Source: an uncultured Ilumatobacter sp. (GTDB taxonomy: Bacteria > Actinomycetota > Acidimicrobiia > Acidimicrobiales > Ilumatobacteraceae). Taken from it: a stretch of 64,000 nucleotides of DNA. The translations under genes were made by a program, and so were the position numbers. Positions 16,598 to 25,125 of the stretch are shown piece after piece; positions within the stretch are counted from its first letter, which is position 1; each line of letters opens with the position of its first letter. The DNA is taken from positions 28,643 to 92,642 of the forward strand of contig CALFRK010000060.1 of the NCBI GenBank assembly GCA_937919625.1. The letters are read 5' to 3'. The notes under the pieces are model-generated. The model saw only the letters and a list, made by a program, of their open reading frames with translations, was not told the origin of the DNA and did not search any database.

Positions 16598-17998
16598 GTG
16601 GCCAATCCGCTGTTTCCCTACGCTGAGCAATGGGGCATCAATCATGGAATCCCGGCCGAGCCGCTTAGCGACGAGGAGATTCTGACGCGCCTGCGCGAGG
16701 TGGGGGCGCTCGAAGATCAGCGCTGGGAGACCGGCAAGTGCTCGGGCACGATGTACTCGGGCGACCGCGAGCACTACGCCGTGCTTAACGAGGCGTTCTC
16801 GTACTTCTCGCATGTCAACACGCTGCAGCGCGACATCTGCCCGAGCATGAGTCACTTCGAGTACGAGATCATCCGGGCGACGGCCGATCTGTTGCACGGT
16901 GAGGCCGTGACCGAGCTCGACCCGAACCAGAAGGTATGTGGCGTGATCGGGGCGGGCGGCACCGAGAGCATCCTCAACGCCGTGTTGGGCTATCGCGATT
17001 GGGCCCGCTCGAAGGGCATCGCCGAGCCACAGATGATCCTTGCCGACACCGCCCACCCGGCATTCCTGAAGGGCGCCCACCTGTTCTGTCTCGAGCTGGT
17101 GATCGTGGCGACCGACCCAGTCACCACGCTCGTCGACCCGGCCGACGTGCGGGCCGCGATCACCGATCGCACGGCGGTGATCGTGGGGTCTGCAGGCAAC
17201 TACGCCTACGGCACGATCGACCCGATCACCGAATTGTCAGAGATCGCGGTCGAACACGGCGTCGGCCTTCACGTCGACGGTTGCCTTGGCGGATGGATCC
17301 TGCCGTGGGGGCAGCGGCTCGGTTACGACATCCCTGTCTTCGACTTCCGGTTGCCGGGCGTCACGTCGATCTCGGCCGACACCCACAAGTATGGATACGG
17401 CCCGAAAGGTCTTTCGGTGCTGCTGTGGCGTGACCCCAGCTACCGGCGCCACCACTACTACGTCGAGCCCGAGTGGAACGGCGGCTTGTACGCGTCGGCC
17501 GCCCTGCTCGGCAGCCGGTCAGGTGGGGCGGTCGCCGGAACGTGGGCGGCCCTTCGCCGCTTGGGCGAGCCCGGTTACCTGCGCAAGGCGCAGGCTGTGT
17601 TCGAGGCCGCATTCGCGATGCAGGACGCGATTCGATCCCACCCCGAGCTGACGATTTTGGGAAACCCGACGTTTTGTTTCGCCTTCCGCTCCGACGAGTT
17701 CGACATCTACCACGTCAACGATCACATGAAGACCAACGGTTGGCGTTTCAACGGTCTTCAGAAGCCGCACGCGTTGCACTTCTGCATCACTGGGCCACAG
17801 ACGCAACCCGGCGTCGTCGAAGCCTTCGCCGCCGACCTCGCCGAGGCCGTCGAGTACGCCAAACAGCACGCCAACGAAGCACCCCACAGCGGCTCGATGT
17901 ACGGCGGCGCCGGGGCCAACATGACCAACGAAGATCGCCGGCAGGCGATCGCCCTGATCTCCGGCTTCATGGACATGGTCACAGACGGCCCACCCTGA
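16598..17998 (+). CDS. PLP-dependent lyase/decarboxylase of the sphingosine-1-phosphate lyase type
   Basis: A 466-residue PLP enzyme. The PLP-lysine segment SISADTHKYGYGPKG, with EWNGGLYASAALLGSRSGG after it, is strikingly like eukaryotic and bacterial sphingosine-1-phosphate lyases, which cleave phosphorylated long-chain bases to an aldehyde and ethanolamine phosphate. GSAGNYAYGTIDPI and HVDGCLGGWILPW are also conserved. Unlike eukaryotic lyases it has no N-terminal membrane anchor. The GTG start follows AGGAG by 6 bases. It may act on another amino-phosphate or amino acid; the real substrate is unknown. Confidence 0.85.
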   Translation: MANPLFPYAEQWGINHGIPAEPLSDEEILTRLREVGALEDQRWETGKCSGTMYSGDREHYAVLNEAFSYFSHVNTLQRDICPSMSHFEYEIIRATADLLHGEAVTELDPNQKVCGVIGAGGTESILNAVLGYRDWARSKGIAEPQMILADTAHPAFLKGAHLFCLELVIVATDPVTTLVDPADVRAAITDRTAVIVGSAGNYAYGTIDPITELSEIAVEHGVGLHVDGCLGGWILPWGQRLGYDIPVFDFRLPGVTSISADTHKYGYGPKGLSVLLWRDPSYRRHHYYVEPEWNGGLYASAALLGSRSGGAVAGTWAALRRLGEPGYLRKAQAVFEAAFAMQDAIRSHPELTILGNPTFCFAFRSDEFDIYHVNDHMKTNGWRFNGLQKPHALHFCITGPQTQPGVVEAFAADLAEAVEYAKQHANEAPHSGSMYGGAGANMTNEDRRQAIALISGFMDMVTDGPP

Positions 17999-18099
17999 GG
18001 TCTAGCGAGTTGAATCGGCGACGGGTGGGGCGGCAGCGTCGCTCGCGGTGAGGATTTTGGCCCTCACTGTGAGAACGTGACCGATGGCATAGTTACGAA

Positions 18100-18114
18100 A
18101 CGGAACGGTCCCGT
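18100..18114. promoter_or_regulatory. Candidate TetR-family operator
   Basis: ACGGAAC-G-GTCCCGT, a 15-bp imperfect palindrome with 6 of 7 half-site positions matching, directly before the regulator's ATG. This is the usual size and place of an autoregulatory TetR operator. Confidence 0.5.
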
Positions 18115-18729
18115 ATGGTAAATGACGTGACCCCCACGACGCTCGAAACGCACCATGCCCGGCGAGGCCGCCCGCGCGACCCTCGGCGCGATCGGGCCAT
18201 CTTCGACGCGGCTCGCACAGTCCTCGCGGAAAGGGGTTTCACCGGCGCCTCGATGGAGGCCATTGCCAACACCGCGAGTGTCGGAAAGGACACGCTGTAC
18301 CGGCGATGGAGCTCCAAGGAACAGCTGGTCCAGCACCTCCTTACCGTGCTGGCCGACGAGGGAATCCCGGAGCGGCGACCCGACGACGATCCCCGCATCG
18401 GACTGTTCTTGTTCCTCCAGGATGTCGTGCGGTTGAACACCGAGTCGGACTTCGGCGCGATCATTGCCGGGGTCGTCGGCGAGTCCGCCCGCAACCACCA
18501 GCTGGCGTCAGTGTTCCACGCGTTCTGGGCCGACCGCCGTCGTTTTGTGGGCGACTACGTGCGCCGGATTGTTGGTGCCAATGCTTCGTCTCACCAGGTC
18601 GAGCGGATCGTCGACGGGCTGGTCGGTCCGATCTACTACCGACTGCTGCTCTCGGGCGACCCGATCGACGACGAGTACCTCTGGGACCTCGTGTTGACGA
18701 TTCCCTGGCCGGACGAGGATCAGTCCTGA
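18115..18729 (+). CDS. TetR/AcrR family transcriptional regulator
   Basis: A 204-residue repressor. The N-terminal helix-turn-helix covers residues about 15-62, with AAR TVLAERGFTGASME, then IANTASVGKDTLYRRWSSKEQL, the standard TetR recognition region. The C-terminal ligand pocket is not assignable. There is no good ribosome site; the 15-bp palindrome abuts the ATG. A GTG at 18127 is another possible start. A likely target is its own gene and perhaps the neighbouring lyase/kinase pair. Confidence 0.9.
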   Translation: MVNDVTPTTLETHHARRGRPRDPRRDRAIFDAARTVLAERGFTGASMEAIANTASVGKDTLYRRWSSKEQLVQHLLTVLADEGIPERRPDDDPRIGLFLFLQDVVRLNTESDFGAIIAGVVGESARNHQLASVFHAFWADRRRFVGDYVRRIVGANASSHQVERIVDGLVGPIYYRLLLSGDPIDDEYLWDLVLTIPWPDEDQS

Positions 18730-18809
18730 TGCGACCCCTCCCGCCCCTTCCCGCCCCTTCCTCACCATCTCATCCCGGGTCTCTACAGACCACCCGAAAG
18801 GTTCCCCTC

Positions 18810-19226
18810 ATGCAATCCAACGAACACATCTTCGCCGTTATCGAACCCAACGAAGCCGGCGACACATCACTCGGCATCGCCACCGACCTCGTCGCCTCCG
18901 GCGGCAAGGCAACCCTCGTCCTACTGCTCAACAAGCAGGTGCGTGATCAGTTCCGCCAGTTCGCCGATTCCGAAGATCTCGACGTGCACATCGGCGAAGC
19001 CGTCGCCCTCAACCGACTCGTCGAGGCATACACCTCGCGCGTCGGCGGTCAAGACACTCTGGCGATCGTCGCCGACTCGAGCAGTTCAGCACGTGACCTA
19101 CTCGACGCTGCCGCTGAAACACACGCCACCTCGATCGTCATCCCACAGCAGCTCGCCGCCCGGCGCAATCTCCGCAAGCTCGTATCCGACGCTCACATCC
19201 CAGTGTTGGTCACCCCAGCCGCATGA
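18810..19226 (+). CDS. Small alpha/beta protein, UspA-like by appearance
   Basis: A 138-residue protein not firmly recognised. Alternating strands and helices (HIFAVIEPNE, ATLVLLLN, LAIVADSSSSARDLLDAA, ATSIVIPQQLA, IPVLVTPAA) resemble a universal stress protein domain, including the final strand that usually ends the fold, but the ATP-binding glycine motif is absent. The frame is open far upstream through the TetR gene; the ATG at 18810 is chosen because GAAAGG precedes it and composition changes there. It overlaps the next gene by 4 bases. Confidence 0.7.
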   Translation: MQSNEHIFAVIEPNEAGDTSLGIATDLVASGGKATLVLLLNKQVRDQFRQFADSEDLDVHIGEAVALNRLVEAYTSRVGGQDTLAIVADSSSSARDLLDAAAETHATSIVIPQQLAARRNLRKLVSDAHIPVLVTPAA

Positions 19227-19828
19227 ACCCCCAGTATCCGCTCGATGTCGAGCTCGGCGATGGCACGCCGCTCCGGTTGCGGCTTGCCACACCTGACGAC
19301 CGCGATGCGCTGGCAGCCGGGTTTGCGCGTCTGTCGCCCGAGTCGAGGGTCGCCCGTTTCTTCACGGGCATGCCCGATCTCTCCAACCGTCTTCTCGATC
19401 GCCTCCTCGACATCGACGGGTCGCGCCATGTGGCCATAGTTGGGCAAGACATCTCGAGGATGTCCGACGTCGAGCAGCAGAGCACCGGACTCGGCGTCGG
19501 CGTCGCCCGGTACATCACTTCCAGCACCGACGCCACCCAGGCCGAGATTGCCATCGCGGTGATCGACGAGTACCACGGGCGAGGCGTCGGGCGTCTGCTG
19601 CTCGACGCTCTCATTGACCACGCAGTCGACAGCGGCATCACCACGTGCACCGCCACCGTGCTCAGCGACAACACCAAGATGATCCGACTGCTCGCGTCGA
19701 TGGGCGCCATGCCTCGCTGGGATCCCGGCGATCGCACCGTCGTCGAGTTCGAGATCCCCTCGTTTCAGATCTCACCTCATCGGACTCTGAGCGCCGCCTG
19801 GCCTGTGATGCCGGCGCGCATCGCGTGA
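19223..19828 (+). CDS. GNAT family N-acetyltransferase
   Basis: A 201-residue acetyltransferase. The acetyl-CoA loop is seen as IAVIDEYHGRGVGRLLLDAL, followed by TATVLSDNTKMIRLLASMGA. The N-terminal RLATPDDRDALAAGFARLSPES recalls the acetyltransferase domain found in protein-lysine acetyltransferases (Pat type), but no cyclic-nucleotide domain is attached. The start overlaps the upstream gene (ATGA), so the two are probably translated together; a stress-protein/acetyltransferase pair would make sense (inference). Confidence 0.85.
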   Translation: MNPQYPLDVELGDGTPLRLRLATPDDRDALAAGFARLSPESRVARFFTGMPDLSNRLLDRLLDIDGSRHVAIVGQDISRMSDVEQQSTGLGVGVARYITSSTDATQAEIAIAVIDEYHGRGVGRLLLDALIDHAVDSGITTCTATVLSDNTKMIRLLASMGAMPRWDPGDRTVVEFEIPSFQISPHRTLSAAWPVMPARIA

Positions 19829-19868
19829 CCACCCGATCCGACCAACCGTCTCTGACACTTGGCTGACG

Positions 19869-19943
19869 AGCGTCGGCTGTCATGACGGCGGATACATCGA
19901 CGATCGAAGCGCCGCGGGCCGGTGACGGTGCTGCACCTCGACG
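19869..19943 (+). pseudogene. Relic of the 5' end of the crotonase gene
   Basis: This segment matches 21184-21257, the start region of the enoyl-CoA hydratase gene, at about 64 of 74 aligned positions, beginning with AGCGTCGG before the ATG. It carries one inserted G after the ATCGAA codons, shifting the frame, and has lost the T of the TAGCGT promoter box. It makes the flavin oxidoreductase frame look longer than it is. Confidence 0.7.
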
Positions 19944-20067
19944 CTCGGCGGCTCGTTCGAAGAAGCTGGAGCGGCGGCCGGCCCTCAGCGATCGGCGCTG
20001 GACCTTTCCAAGACATCGACCGTGCAGACCCGTACCGTCATACGATCGACCAGGGCGGACTGCCTGC

Positions 20068-20073
20068 TATCGT
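20068..20073 (+). promoter_or_regulatory. TATCGT -10 box, probable leaderless promoter
   Basis: TANNNT hexamer ending 6 bases before the GTG at 20080, supporting that start. Confidence 0.45.
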
Positions 20074-20079
20074 CCGCCC

Positions 20080-21048
20080 GTGATAGCCGGGTCGGTCATG
20101 TTGGTACCTGAGATTCCGATCCCCGCGGTGGTCGAACTTGCTCGGCAAGCTGAATCACTCGGCTACCGGCGAGTGTGGGTACCCGACGAAGGTCTTGCCA
20201 CCCGCGACGTGATGGTCACCATGGCGGCGATCGCGGCGGCGACCAGTTCGATCGAGATCGGCACAGGGATCGTCAATCCCTATAGTCGCCATCCAGCGCT
20301 CACGGCCGCCGCGATCGCCTCTCTTGACGAGTTGTCGGGAGGCCGCGCATTTCTCGGGCTCGGTGCCGGCGGAAGCCTTACGCTCGGGCCTCTCGGCGTC
20401 GACCGCCCTCGCCCATTGATACATGTCCGTGAGGCGGTCGAAGTGGCCCGTGCCCTGTTCTCAGGTGACGTGGTCAACATAAACGGCGAGACACTGACCC
20501 TGAAGAGCGCCTCGATCGCCTACGGACGGCCCGATATCGAAATCTGGTTCGCCGGGCGGGGCCCGAAAATGCTGCATCAGGCCGGAGCGATCATGGACGG
20601 CGTGCTGCTCGAGTTTCTCCACAAGCCATCGTTGGGAAACGCCATCCGCACCGTGAGGGCTGGGGCGGACTCGACCGGAAACAGGCCCACGTTGTGCTAT
20701 TCAACGATGGTGATCACGGATCCTCAACGGCTCGAACAGGTACGGCCCCACATGACCTATCGACTCGTCGACTCTCCTTTCGCCGTGAAAGAGTCGCTCG
20801 GGATTACCGAAGACCACACCGCCGCGATCCGGGCGGCCATGGCTGATGGTCTCGACCAAGCCGCGAAACTCATACCCGATGACTGGGTGGAGCCGTTCGT
20901 GATCATGGGCTCCGTCGACGAGTGCGCAGCCGAACTCAAACTTCTGCGCGATCAACACAGTTTCGATGAGTTCATGCTCGTGGTGGCCGACATGGAGGAC
21001 GCGGCGACAATCATGGCCGAGGTGGCCGAGGTGCTGGAGCGGGTCTGA
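20080..21048 (+). CDS. LLM-class flavin- or F420-dependent oxidoreductase
   Basis: A luciferase-like monooxygenase/F420-oxidoreductase of about 322 residues with a TIM-barrel fold. VVELARQAESLGYRRVWVPDEG, IEIGTGIVNPYSRHPALTA and GRAFLGLGAGG are the usual early barrel strands, and HVREAVEVARALFSGDVV is the family's helix. Actinobacterial members often use F420, but the cofactor cannot be told here. The open frame begins at 19882 inside a relic of another gene; the GTG at 20080 is preferred because the fold starts there and a TATCGT box precedes it. Confidence 0.87.
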   Translation: MIAGSVMLVPEIPIPAVVELARQAESLGYRRVWVPDEGLATRDVMVTMAAIAAATSSIEIGTGIVNPYSRHPALTAAAIASLDELSGGRAFLGLGAGGSLTLGPLGVDRPRPLIHVREAVEVARALFSGDVVNINGETLTLKSASIAYGRPDIEIWFAGRGPKMLHQAGAIMDGVLLEFLHKPSLGNAIRTVRAGADSTGNRPTLCYSTMVITDPQRLEQVRPHMTYRLVDSPFAVKESLGITEDHTAAIRAAMADGLDQAAKLIPDDWVEPFVIMGSVDECAAELKLLRDQHSFDEFMLVVADMEDAATIMAEVAEVLERV

Positions 21049-21182
21049 GACGGCCGATTGCAAGCCATCCAAGAGGCGACCGCGGGTGCCTGTGCTACCG
21101 GGTGCGAGATGTCGGCCGAGATGTTATGCGCATCAAGCAATTCAGGTTCGCCCAAACCAGCTCTATGTGACACCGATATGAC

Positions 21183-21188
21183 TAGCGT
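21183..21188 (+). promoter_or_regulatory. TAGCGT -10 box of the crotonase gene
   Basis: TANNNT hexamer ending 8 bases before the ATG at 21197. The relic at 19869 keeps the flanking bases but has GAGCGT here. Confidence 0.45.
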
Positions 21189-21196
21189 CGGCGGTC

Positions 21197-21907
21197 ATGA
21201 CGACGGATGCCCTGACGATCGAACGCCACGGGTCGGTGATGGTGCTACACCTCGACGACGGCAAGGCGAATGCCCTGTCGTTCGACCTGATCGCAGCGGT
21301 TAGGGCGGCGATCGCCGAGGCGGAAGGCGACGAGGCGATCGGTGCCGTCGTGATTCACGGGCGCGAGGGCCGCTTCTCGGGTGGCTTCGACTTGGGTGTG
21401 ATGTACGGCGGCGACCTCCCGAAGATTCTGGGGTTGGTGGCCGACGGTGGTGACCTTGTCCGCACTCTGTGGGGTTGTGGTGTGCCGGTCGTCGCCGCCT
21501 GCACGGGCCACGCTGTCGCTGCCGGCGCGCTGATCCTGCTCGGCTGCGATGTGCGGGTCGGTGCCGATATCCCCGCCAAGATCGGGCTCAACGAGGTGGC
21601 GATCAAGATGGTGTTGCCCGACTGGGCGCTCACGATCGCCGGCGATCGCCTCAGTCGCCGCCATGTCCACCGCGCCACTGCCAACGCCCGACTCACATCG
21701 CCCCGTGACGCGGTTGACGTGGGATTTCTAGACGAGGTGGTGCCAGTCGACCAGGTGCTCGATCGTGCCGTCGTGATCGCCGCAAAGCTGGCGAAAACGC
21801 TCGATCCGCCCTCGTACGCTCGCACGGTAGCCAAAGTACGAGGCGCCGTTCTCGACTGCATGGCATCCCAGATCGCCGCTGATCGCGCCGCGATCGCAAC
21901 TCTTTGA
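21197..21907 (+). CDS. Enoyl-CoA hydratase/isomerase (crotonase) family protein
   Basis: A 236-residue crotonase-fold protein. VMVLHLDDGKANALSFDLI opens the fold; the oxyanion-hole segments are GRFSGGFDLGVM and AVAAGALILLGCDVRV. The acid/base glutamate position of classical hydratases is occupied by GLNEVAIKM, so hydratase or isomerase activity on a CoA thioester is likely. It is shorter than typical (about 255-260). Neighbours (acyl-CoA synthetase, aldo/keto reductase) suggest fatty or organic acid metabolism. Confidence 0.87.
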   Translation: MTTDALTIERHGSVMVLHLDDGKANALSFDLIAAVRAAIAEAEGDEAIGAVVIHGREGRFSGGFDLGVMYGGDLPKILGLVADGGDLVRTLWGCGVPVVAACTGHAVAAGALILLGCDVRVGADIPAKIGLNEVAIKMVLPDWALTIAGDRLSRRHVHRATANARLTSPRDAVDVGFLDEVVPVDQVLDRAVVIAAKLAKTLDPPSYARTVAKVRGAVLDCMASQIAADRAAIATL

Positions 21908-21918
21908 AACGGCGTCGA

Positions 21919-21924
21919 TAGGGT
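21919..21924 (+). promoter_or_regulatory. TAGGGT -10 box, probable leaderless promoter
   Basis: TANNNT hexamer ending 7 bases before the ATG at 21932. Confidence 0.45.
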
Positions 21925-21931
21925 CGCCACC

Positions 21932-22915
21932 ATGGCGATTCCCAATGACAAGATGGAATATCGACGGCTCGGTAACGCGGGGGTGAAGGTCAGCGTGCTC
22001 GGCTTTGGTAGCTGGGTCACGTTCGACAATCAACTCGACACCGACCTCGCCTTAAATTGTATGCAGGCCGCCCATGATGCGGGCTGCAACTTTTTCGACA
22101 ATGCCGAGGCCTACGCAGGCGGCAAGAGCGAAACGATCATGGGTGAGGCACTGCGCCAACTGGCGTGGCCACGCTGGTCGTATGTGGTCACCACCAAGCT
22201 GTTCTGGGGGTTGCCCGGCAACGACCCGAACATGCGCAACACGCTCAACCGTAAGTACCTCTCGCAGGCGATCGACGCCTCGCTCGAGCGGTTCGGGCTC
22301 GACTTCGTCGATGTCGTCTACTGCCACCGTGCCGATCCCAACACTCCGATGGAGGAGACAGTGTGGGCAATGAGTGACATGGTTGCCCAAGGCAAGGCGC
22401 TCTACTGGGGTACCAGCGAGTGGTCGGCTGACGAGATTCGGCATGCCATCGACATTGCCGACCGGCATCACCTCCACAAGCCGGTCACCGAGCAATCGCA
22501 GTACAACATCCTCGAGCGCACCAAGGTCGAGAGCGAGTACGCCCGCCTCTACGCCGACACCGGCTACGGCAACACGATCTGGAGCCCGCTTGCTTCGGGC
22601 CTACTGACGGGCAAGTACCGCGACGGCATCCCCGAGGGATCGCGTGCAGCACTCAGCGGCTACGAATGGCTGGCCGACCGCATGACCGATGCCGAGGCGA
22701 TCGCCAAAATCGAGGGGCTGCGTCCTATCGCCGATCGGCTCGGCTGCACGATGGCTCAGCTGGCATTGGCGTGGTGCACCAAGCACCCGATGGTTTCGTC
22801 CGTGATCACCGGCGCCAGCCGTGTCGAGCAGGTTGTCCAGAACTTCGAGGCGCTCGACATAATTCCGTTACTCACCGACGACATCAAGGCAGAGATGGAG
22901 AGCGCCGTCAGCTGA
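21932..22915 (+). CDS. Aldo/keto reductase (voltage-gated K+ channel beta-subunit type)
   Basis: A 327-residue NADPH-dependent reductase. [21 protein letters not shown] opens the barrel; catalytic Asp and Tyr are in [14 protein letters not shown], the lysine in VTTKLFWG, and the histidine in [18 protein letters not shown] and [12 protein letters not shown] are typical of the AKR6/Kv-beta-like branch. Probably reduces aldehydes or ketones in the cytoplasm. It converges with the acyl-CoA synthetase gene 21 bases away. Confidence 0.92.
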   Translation: MAIPNDKMEYRRLGNAGVKVSVLGFGSWVTFDNQLDTDLALNCMQAAHDAGCNFFDNAEAYAGGKSETIMGEALRQLAWPRWSYVVTTKLFWGLPGNDPNMRNTLNRKYLSQAIDASLERFGLDFVDVVYCHRADPNTPMEETVWAMSDMVAQGKALYWGTSEWSADEIRHAIDIADRHHLHKPVTEQSQYNILERTKVESEYARLYADTGYGNTIWSPLASGLLTGKYRDGIPEGSRAALSGYEWLADRMTDAEAIAKIEGLRPIADRLGCTMAQLALAWCTKHPMVSSVITGASRVEQVVQNFEALDIIPLLTDDIKAEMESAVS

Positions 22916-22936
22916 ATCGGCGAACCGCGTCACCCC

Positions 22937-24499
22937 TCAGTCGTTGTCGACGAGCGAGCGGCGCAGCAGCTTGCCGGTGGTGTTGCGGGGGAGCTCGGTG
23001 ACGAAGCTGACCTGGCGCGGCACCTTGTGGCGGGCCAGGTTCTTGCGAACGTGTTCGCGTACCTGCGGTTCGGTTAGCTGCTTGCCCTTCTCTCGCACGA
23101 TGAATACGGACAACACCTGGCCGAACTCGTCGTCAGGTATTCCGACGACGGCGACGTCAGCGACTGCGGGGTGGTGCTGCAGCAGATCCTCGACCTCTCG
23201 CGGAAACACGTTCTCGCCACCCGACACGATCATGTCGTCGTCGCGCCCCTCGATGAACAGCAGGCCGTCGCGGAAATAGCCCATGTCGCCAGACGACAAC
23301 ATTCCGCGCAGCCTCTCCTTGTCGCTGCCGTTTGTGTAACCGTCGAACTTCATCGCCCCACCGACGAACACTCGCCCGACCTCGCCTTCGGCGACCGGAG
23401 CGCCCTGCTTGTCGACGATCTCCACCTTGACGCCCAGTGCAACCCGGCCCGCAGTACTTGGGTCACGCCGCAGATCGTTGGGGTCGGCGATCGTGGCGAC
23501 CGCCACCTCGGTTGATCCGTACAGGTTGTAGAGCACGGGCCCGAAGTGGTCGAGCACTTCGGTCACGAGCTTGGGACCGATCGCCGATCCGCTCGAAGCG
23601 ATTACCTCGAGGGCAGGCGTGCCCCAGCGCTGCACGGTCTCGTCGGGCAGCGCCATGATGCGTGTCAACATCACCGGAACAACCACAAGTACCCGGGCAT
23701 CGAGATGCGACGTCGCCCGCAGGGTCATCTCCGGGTCGAATTTGCGGGCCAGCACGTTGGTGGTGCAGCGCGAGAGACCGAGCAGCAGGTGGCTGAACCC
23801 CCATGAGTGAAACAGCGGGGCAGCAATCACCTGGGTGTCTCCGACTCGCATCGGGATCCGCTCCAGCAGGGCGGCGATGGCTTCGACACCGCTGGCATCG
23901 GTACCGCGGGCAGCCCCCTTCGGCCGGCCGGTTGTACCGGAAGTGAGAATCACGATCGATCCAGACTTGGCGCCAGGACTAACTTCTCCCGACAACGCCA
24001 TCTCGTCGAGAGCGGCCTCGCCCAGCAAGAGGCGAGCTCCGCAGCTCTCGACGACCGAAGCGAACTCATCATCGTGAATGACGACCTCGATGTGTTCGAG
24101 GTCGACCACGTCATCGAGTTGGGGACCCGCAAATCCTGTGTTGAGCAACACGAGGTTGGCGCCGGTGGCGGCGACCGCGGTCATCGCCTCTATGAACCCG
24201 CGGTGATTGCGCGCCAGCAAACCGACCCCGACGCCAGGCCCAACACCCTGGGCCTGCAAGCCCGATGCGATCGCCTGCGATCGGAGCCACATTTCGCGGT
24301 AGGTGATGCTGCCGACGTCGTCGTACACCGCGACACGGTCGGGATAGCGGGCGGCGGCACCGGCGACGAGGGCGGCCAACGATTGACCCCACGGGGCCAT
24401 CGCCACGAGCGCCCGCGGCAGCCGATCCGGCCGTTCGAAGTGTTTCACTACTGAACGCGCCACGATTCGGCTGGCGTGCAGTTTTGCGAGCAGCGCCAT
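22937..24499 (-). CDS. Acyl-CoA synthetase / AMP-dependent ligase
   Basis: A 520-residue adenylate-forming enzyme that activates a carboxylic acid to its CoA thioester. The P-loop-like SIVILTSGTTGRPKGA, LYGSTE, the hinge region GDMGYFRDGLLFIEGRDDDM and the catalytic lysine in PRNTTGKLLRR are all present. The chain length of its substrate cannot be read. The frame is open to 24790, but the ATG at 24499 starts the conserved protein and stands two bases after the stop of a 35-residue small ORF. Confidence 0.92.
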   Translation of the reverse strand: MALLAKLHASRIVARSVVKHFERPDRLPRALVAMAPWGQSLAALVAGAAARYPDRVAVYDDVGSITYREMWLRSQAIASGLQAQGVGPGVGVGLLARNHRGFIEAMTAVAATGANLVLLNTGFAGPQLDDVVDLEHIEVVIHDDEFASVVESCGARLLLGEAALDEMALSGEVSPGAKSGSIVILTSGTTGRPKGAARGTDASGVEAIAALLERIPMRVGDTQVIAAPLFHSWGFSHLLLGLSRCTTNVLARKFDPEMTLRATSHLDARVLVVVPVMLTRIMALPDETVQRWGTPALEVIASSGSAIGPKLVTEVLDHFGPVLYNLYGSTEVAVATIADPNDLRRDPSTAGRVALGVKVEIVDKQGAPVAEGEVGRVFVGGAMKFDGYTNGSDKERLRGMLSSGDMGYFRDGLLFIEGRDDDMIVSGGENVFPREVEDLLQHHPAVADVAVVGIPDDEFGQVLSVFIVREKGKQLTEPQVREHVRKNLARHKVPRQVSFVTELPRNTTGKLLRRSLVDND

Positions 24500-24501
24500 A
24501 A

Positions 24502-24609
24502 CTAGAGTGCCGCCACCGGTCGTTGGCCGGTGCGTGTGTGATTGCCCACCGCCTGATCGGGGCTCGCCAGTTGACCTGGCAGTTCGATCTGGGTTGATTC
24601 TGGACTCAT
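24502..24609 (-). CDS. Possible 35-residue small protein upstream of the acyl-CoA synthetase
   Basis: Too short for most gene finders. The ATG at 24609 is preceded by GAGGAGG with a 5-base gap, the best ribosome site in this region, and the frame ends in TAG two bases before the acyl-CoA synthetase ATG. The peptide (MSPESTQIELPGQL, then a polar tail) has no recognised motif. It could be a leader peptide giving translational coupling, or a small protein in its own right. Confidence 0.45.
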   Translation of the reverse strand: MSPESTQIELPGQLASPDQAVGNHTRTGQRPVAAL

Positions 24610-24725
24610 GGCGCCCTCCTCGGCTCCGTGGTCGTGTGCGGTCATGTTCGTCGCCGCACCCCGGTTTGAAGCTACTCGCGACAACGCTGCGGAGGTGTGC
24701 CGCCGCGCCGCCGCATTCGCTGTCG

Positions 24726-24731
24726 TACTGT
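24726..24731 (+). promoter_or_regulatory. TACTGT -10 box, probable leaderless promoter
   Basis: TANNNT hexamer ending 6 bases before the ATG at 24738. Confidence 0.45.
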
Positions 24732-24737
24732 TCGGGC

Positions 24738-25106
24738 ATGAGCGAACGCGTGATCACGGTCGGATCTGTCGTCATCAATGTATGCGACATCGAGAAGCAG
24801 AAGGCGTTCTGGGGTGCGGTGCTGGGTAGCGAGGTCGCCCATCAGATCGCACCGCAGTTCGTGTGGTTCGTGCCCCAGCACCCCGGCGGGATTTCGGTCG
24901 CCCTGCAAGCGGTCAAGGACCCGACCGAAGGTCCGCGCCGTCTGCACCTCGACACATCAGCCGACGATGTCGAGGCCGCCAAGTCACAGGTGATCGATCT
25001 GGGCGGGTCGCACGTCGAAGACCGGGAAATGGGTGGCTTCCTATGGAGCGTCATGACGGATCCCGAAGGCAACGAGTTCTGCATCGCTGCCGCTGGCGCA
25101 CACTGA
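24738..25106 (+). CDS. VOC (glyoxalase/bleomycin-resistance) family protein
   Basis: A 122-residue paired beta-alpha-beta-beta-beta protein. VVINVCDIEKQKAFWGAVLGSEV is the standard opening, and RLHLDTSADDVEAAKSQVIDLGG with MTDPEGNEFCIAA completes the second module; the terminal glutamate of NEF is a usual metal ligand. Substrate unknown. The ATG at 24738 is supported by the TACTGT box and by the start of the fold, although the frame is open to 24507. Confidence 0.87.
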   Translation: MSERVITVGSVVINVCDIEKQKAFWGAVLGSEVAHQIAPQFVWFVPQHPGGISVALQAVKDPTEGPRRLHLDTSADDVEAAKSQVIDLGGSHVEDREMGGFLWSVMTDPEGNEFCIAAAGAH

Positions 25107-25113
25107 TCCGGGT

Positions 25114-25119
25114 TAGCGT
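25114..25119 (+). promoter_or_regulatory. TAGCGT -10 box, probable leaderless promoter
   Basis: TANNNT hexamer ending 6 bases before the ATG at 25126. Confidence 0.45.
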
Positions 25120-25125
25120 GGCATC

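Noticed and set aside
18306..18809. N-terminal extension of the UspA-like gene through the TetR gene
   Set aside because: The extension is an out-of-frame shadow of the regulator with Arg-rich nonsense composition; GAAAGG and the fold support ATG 18810.
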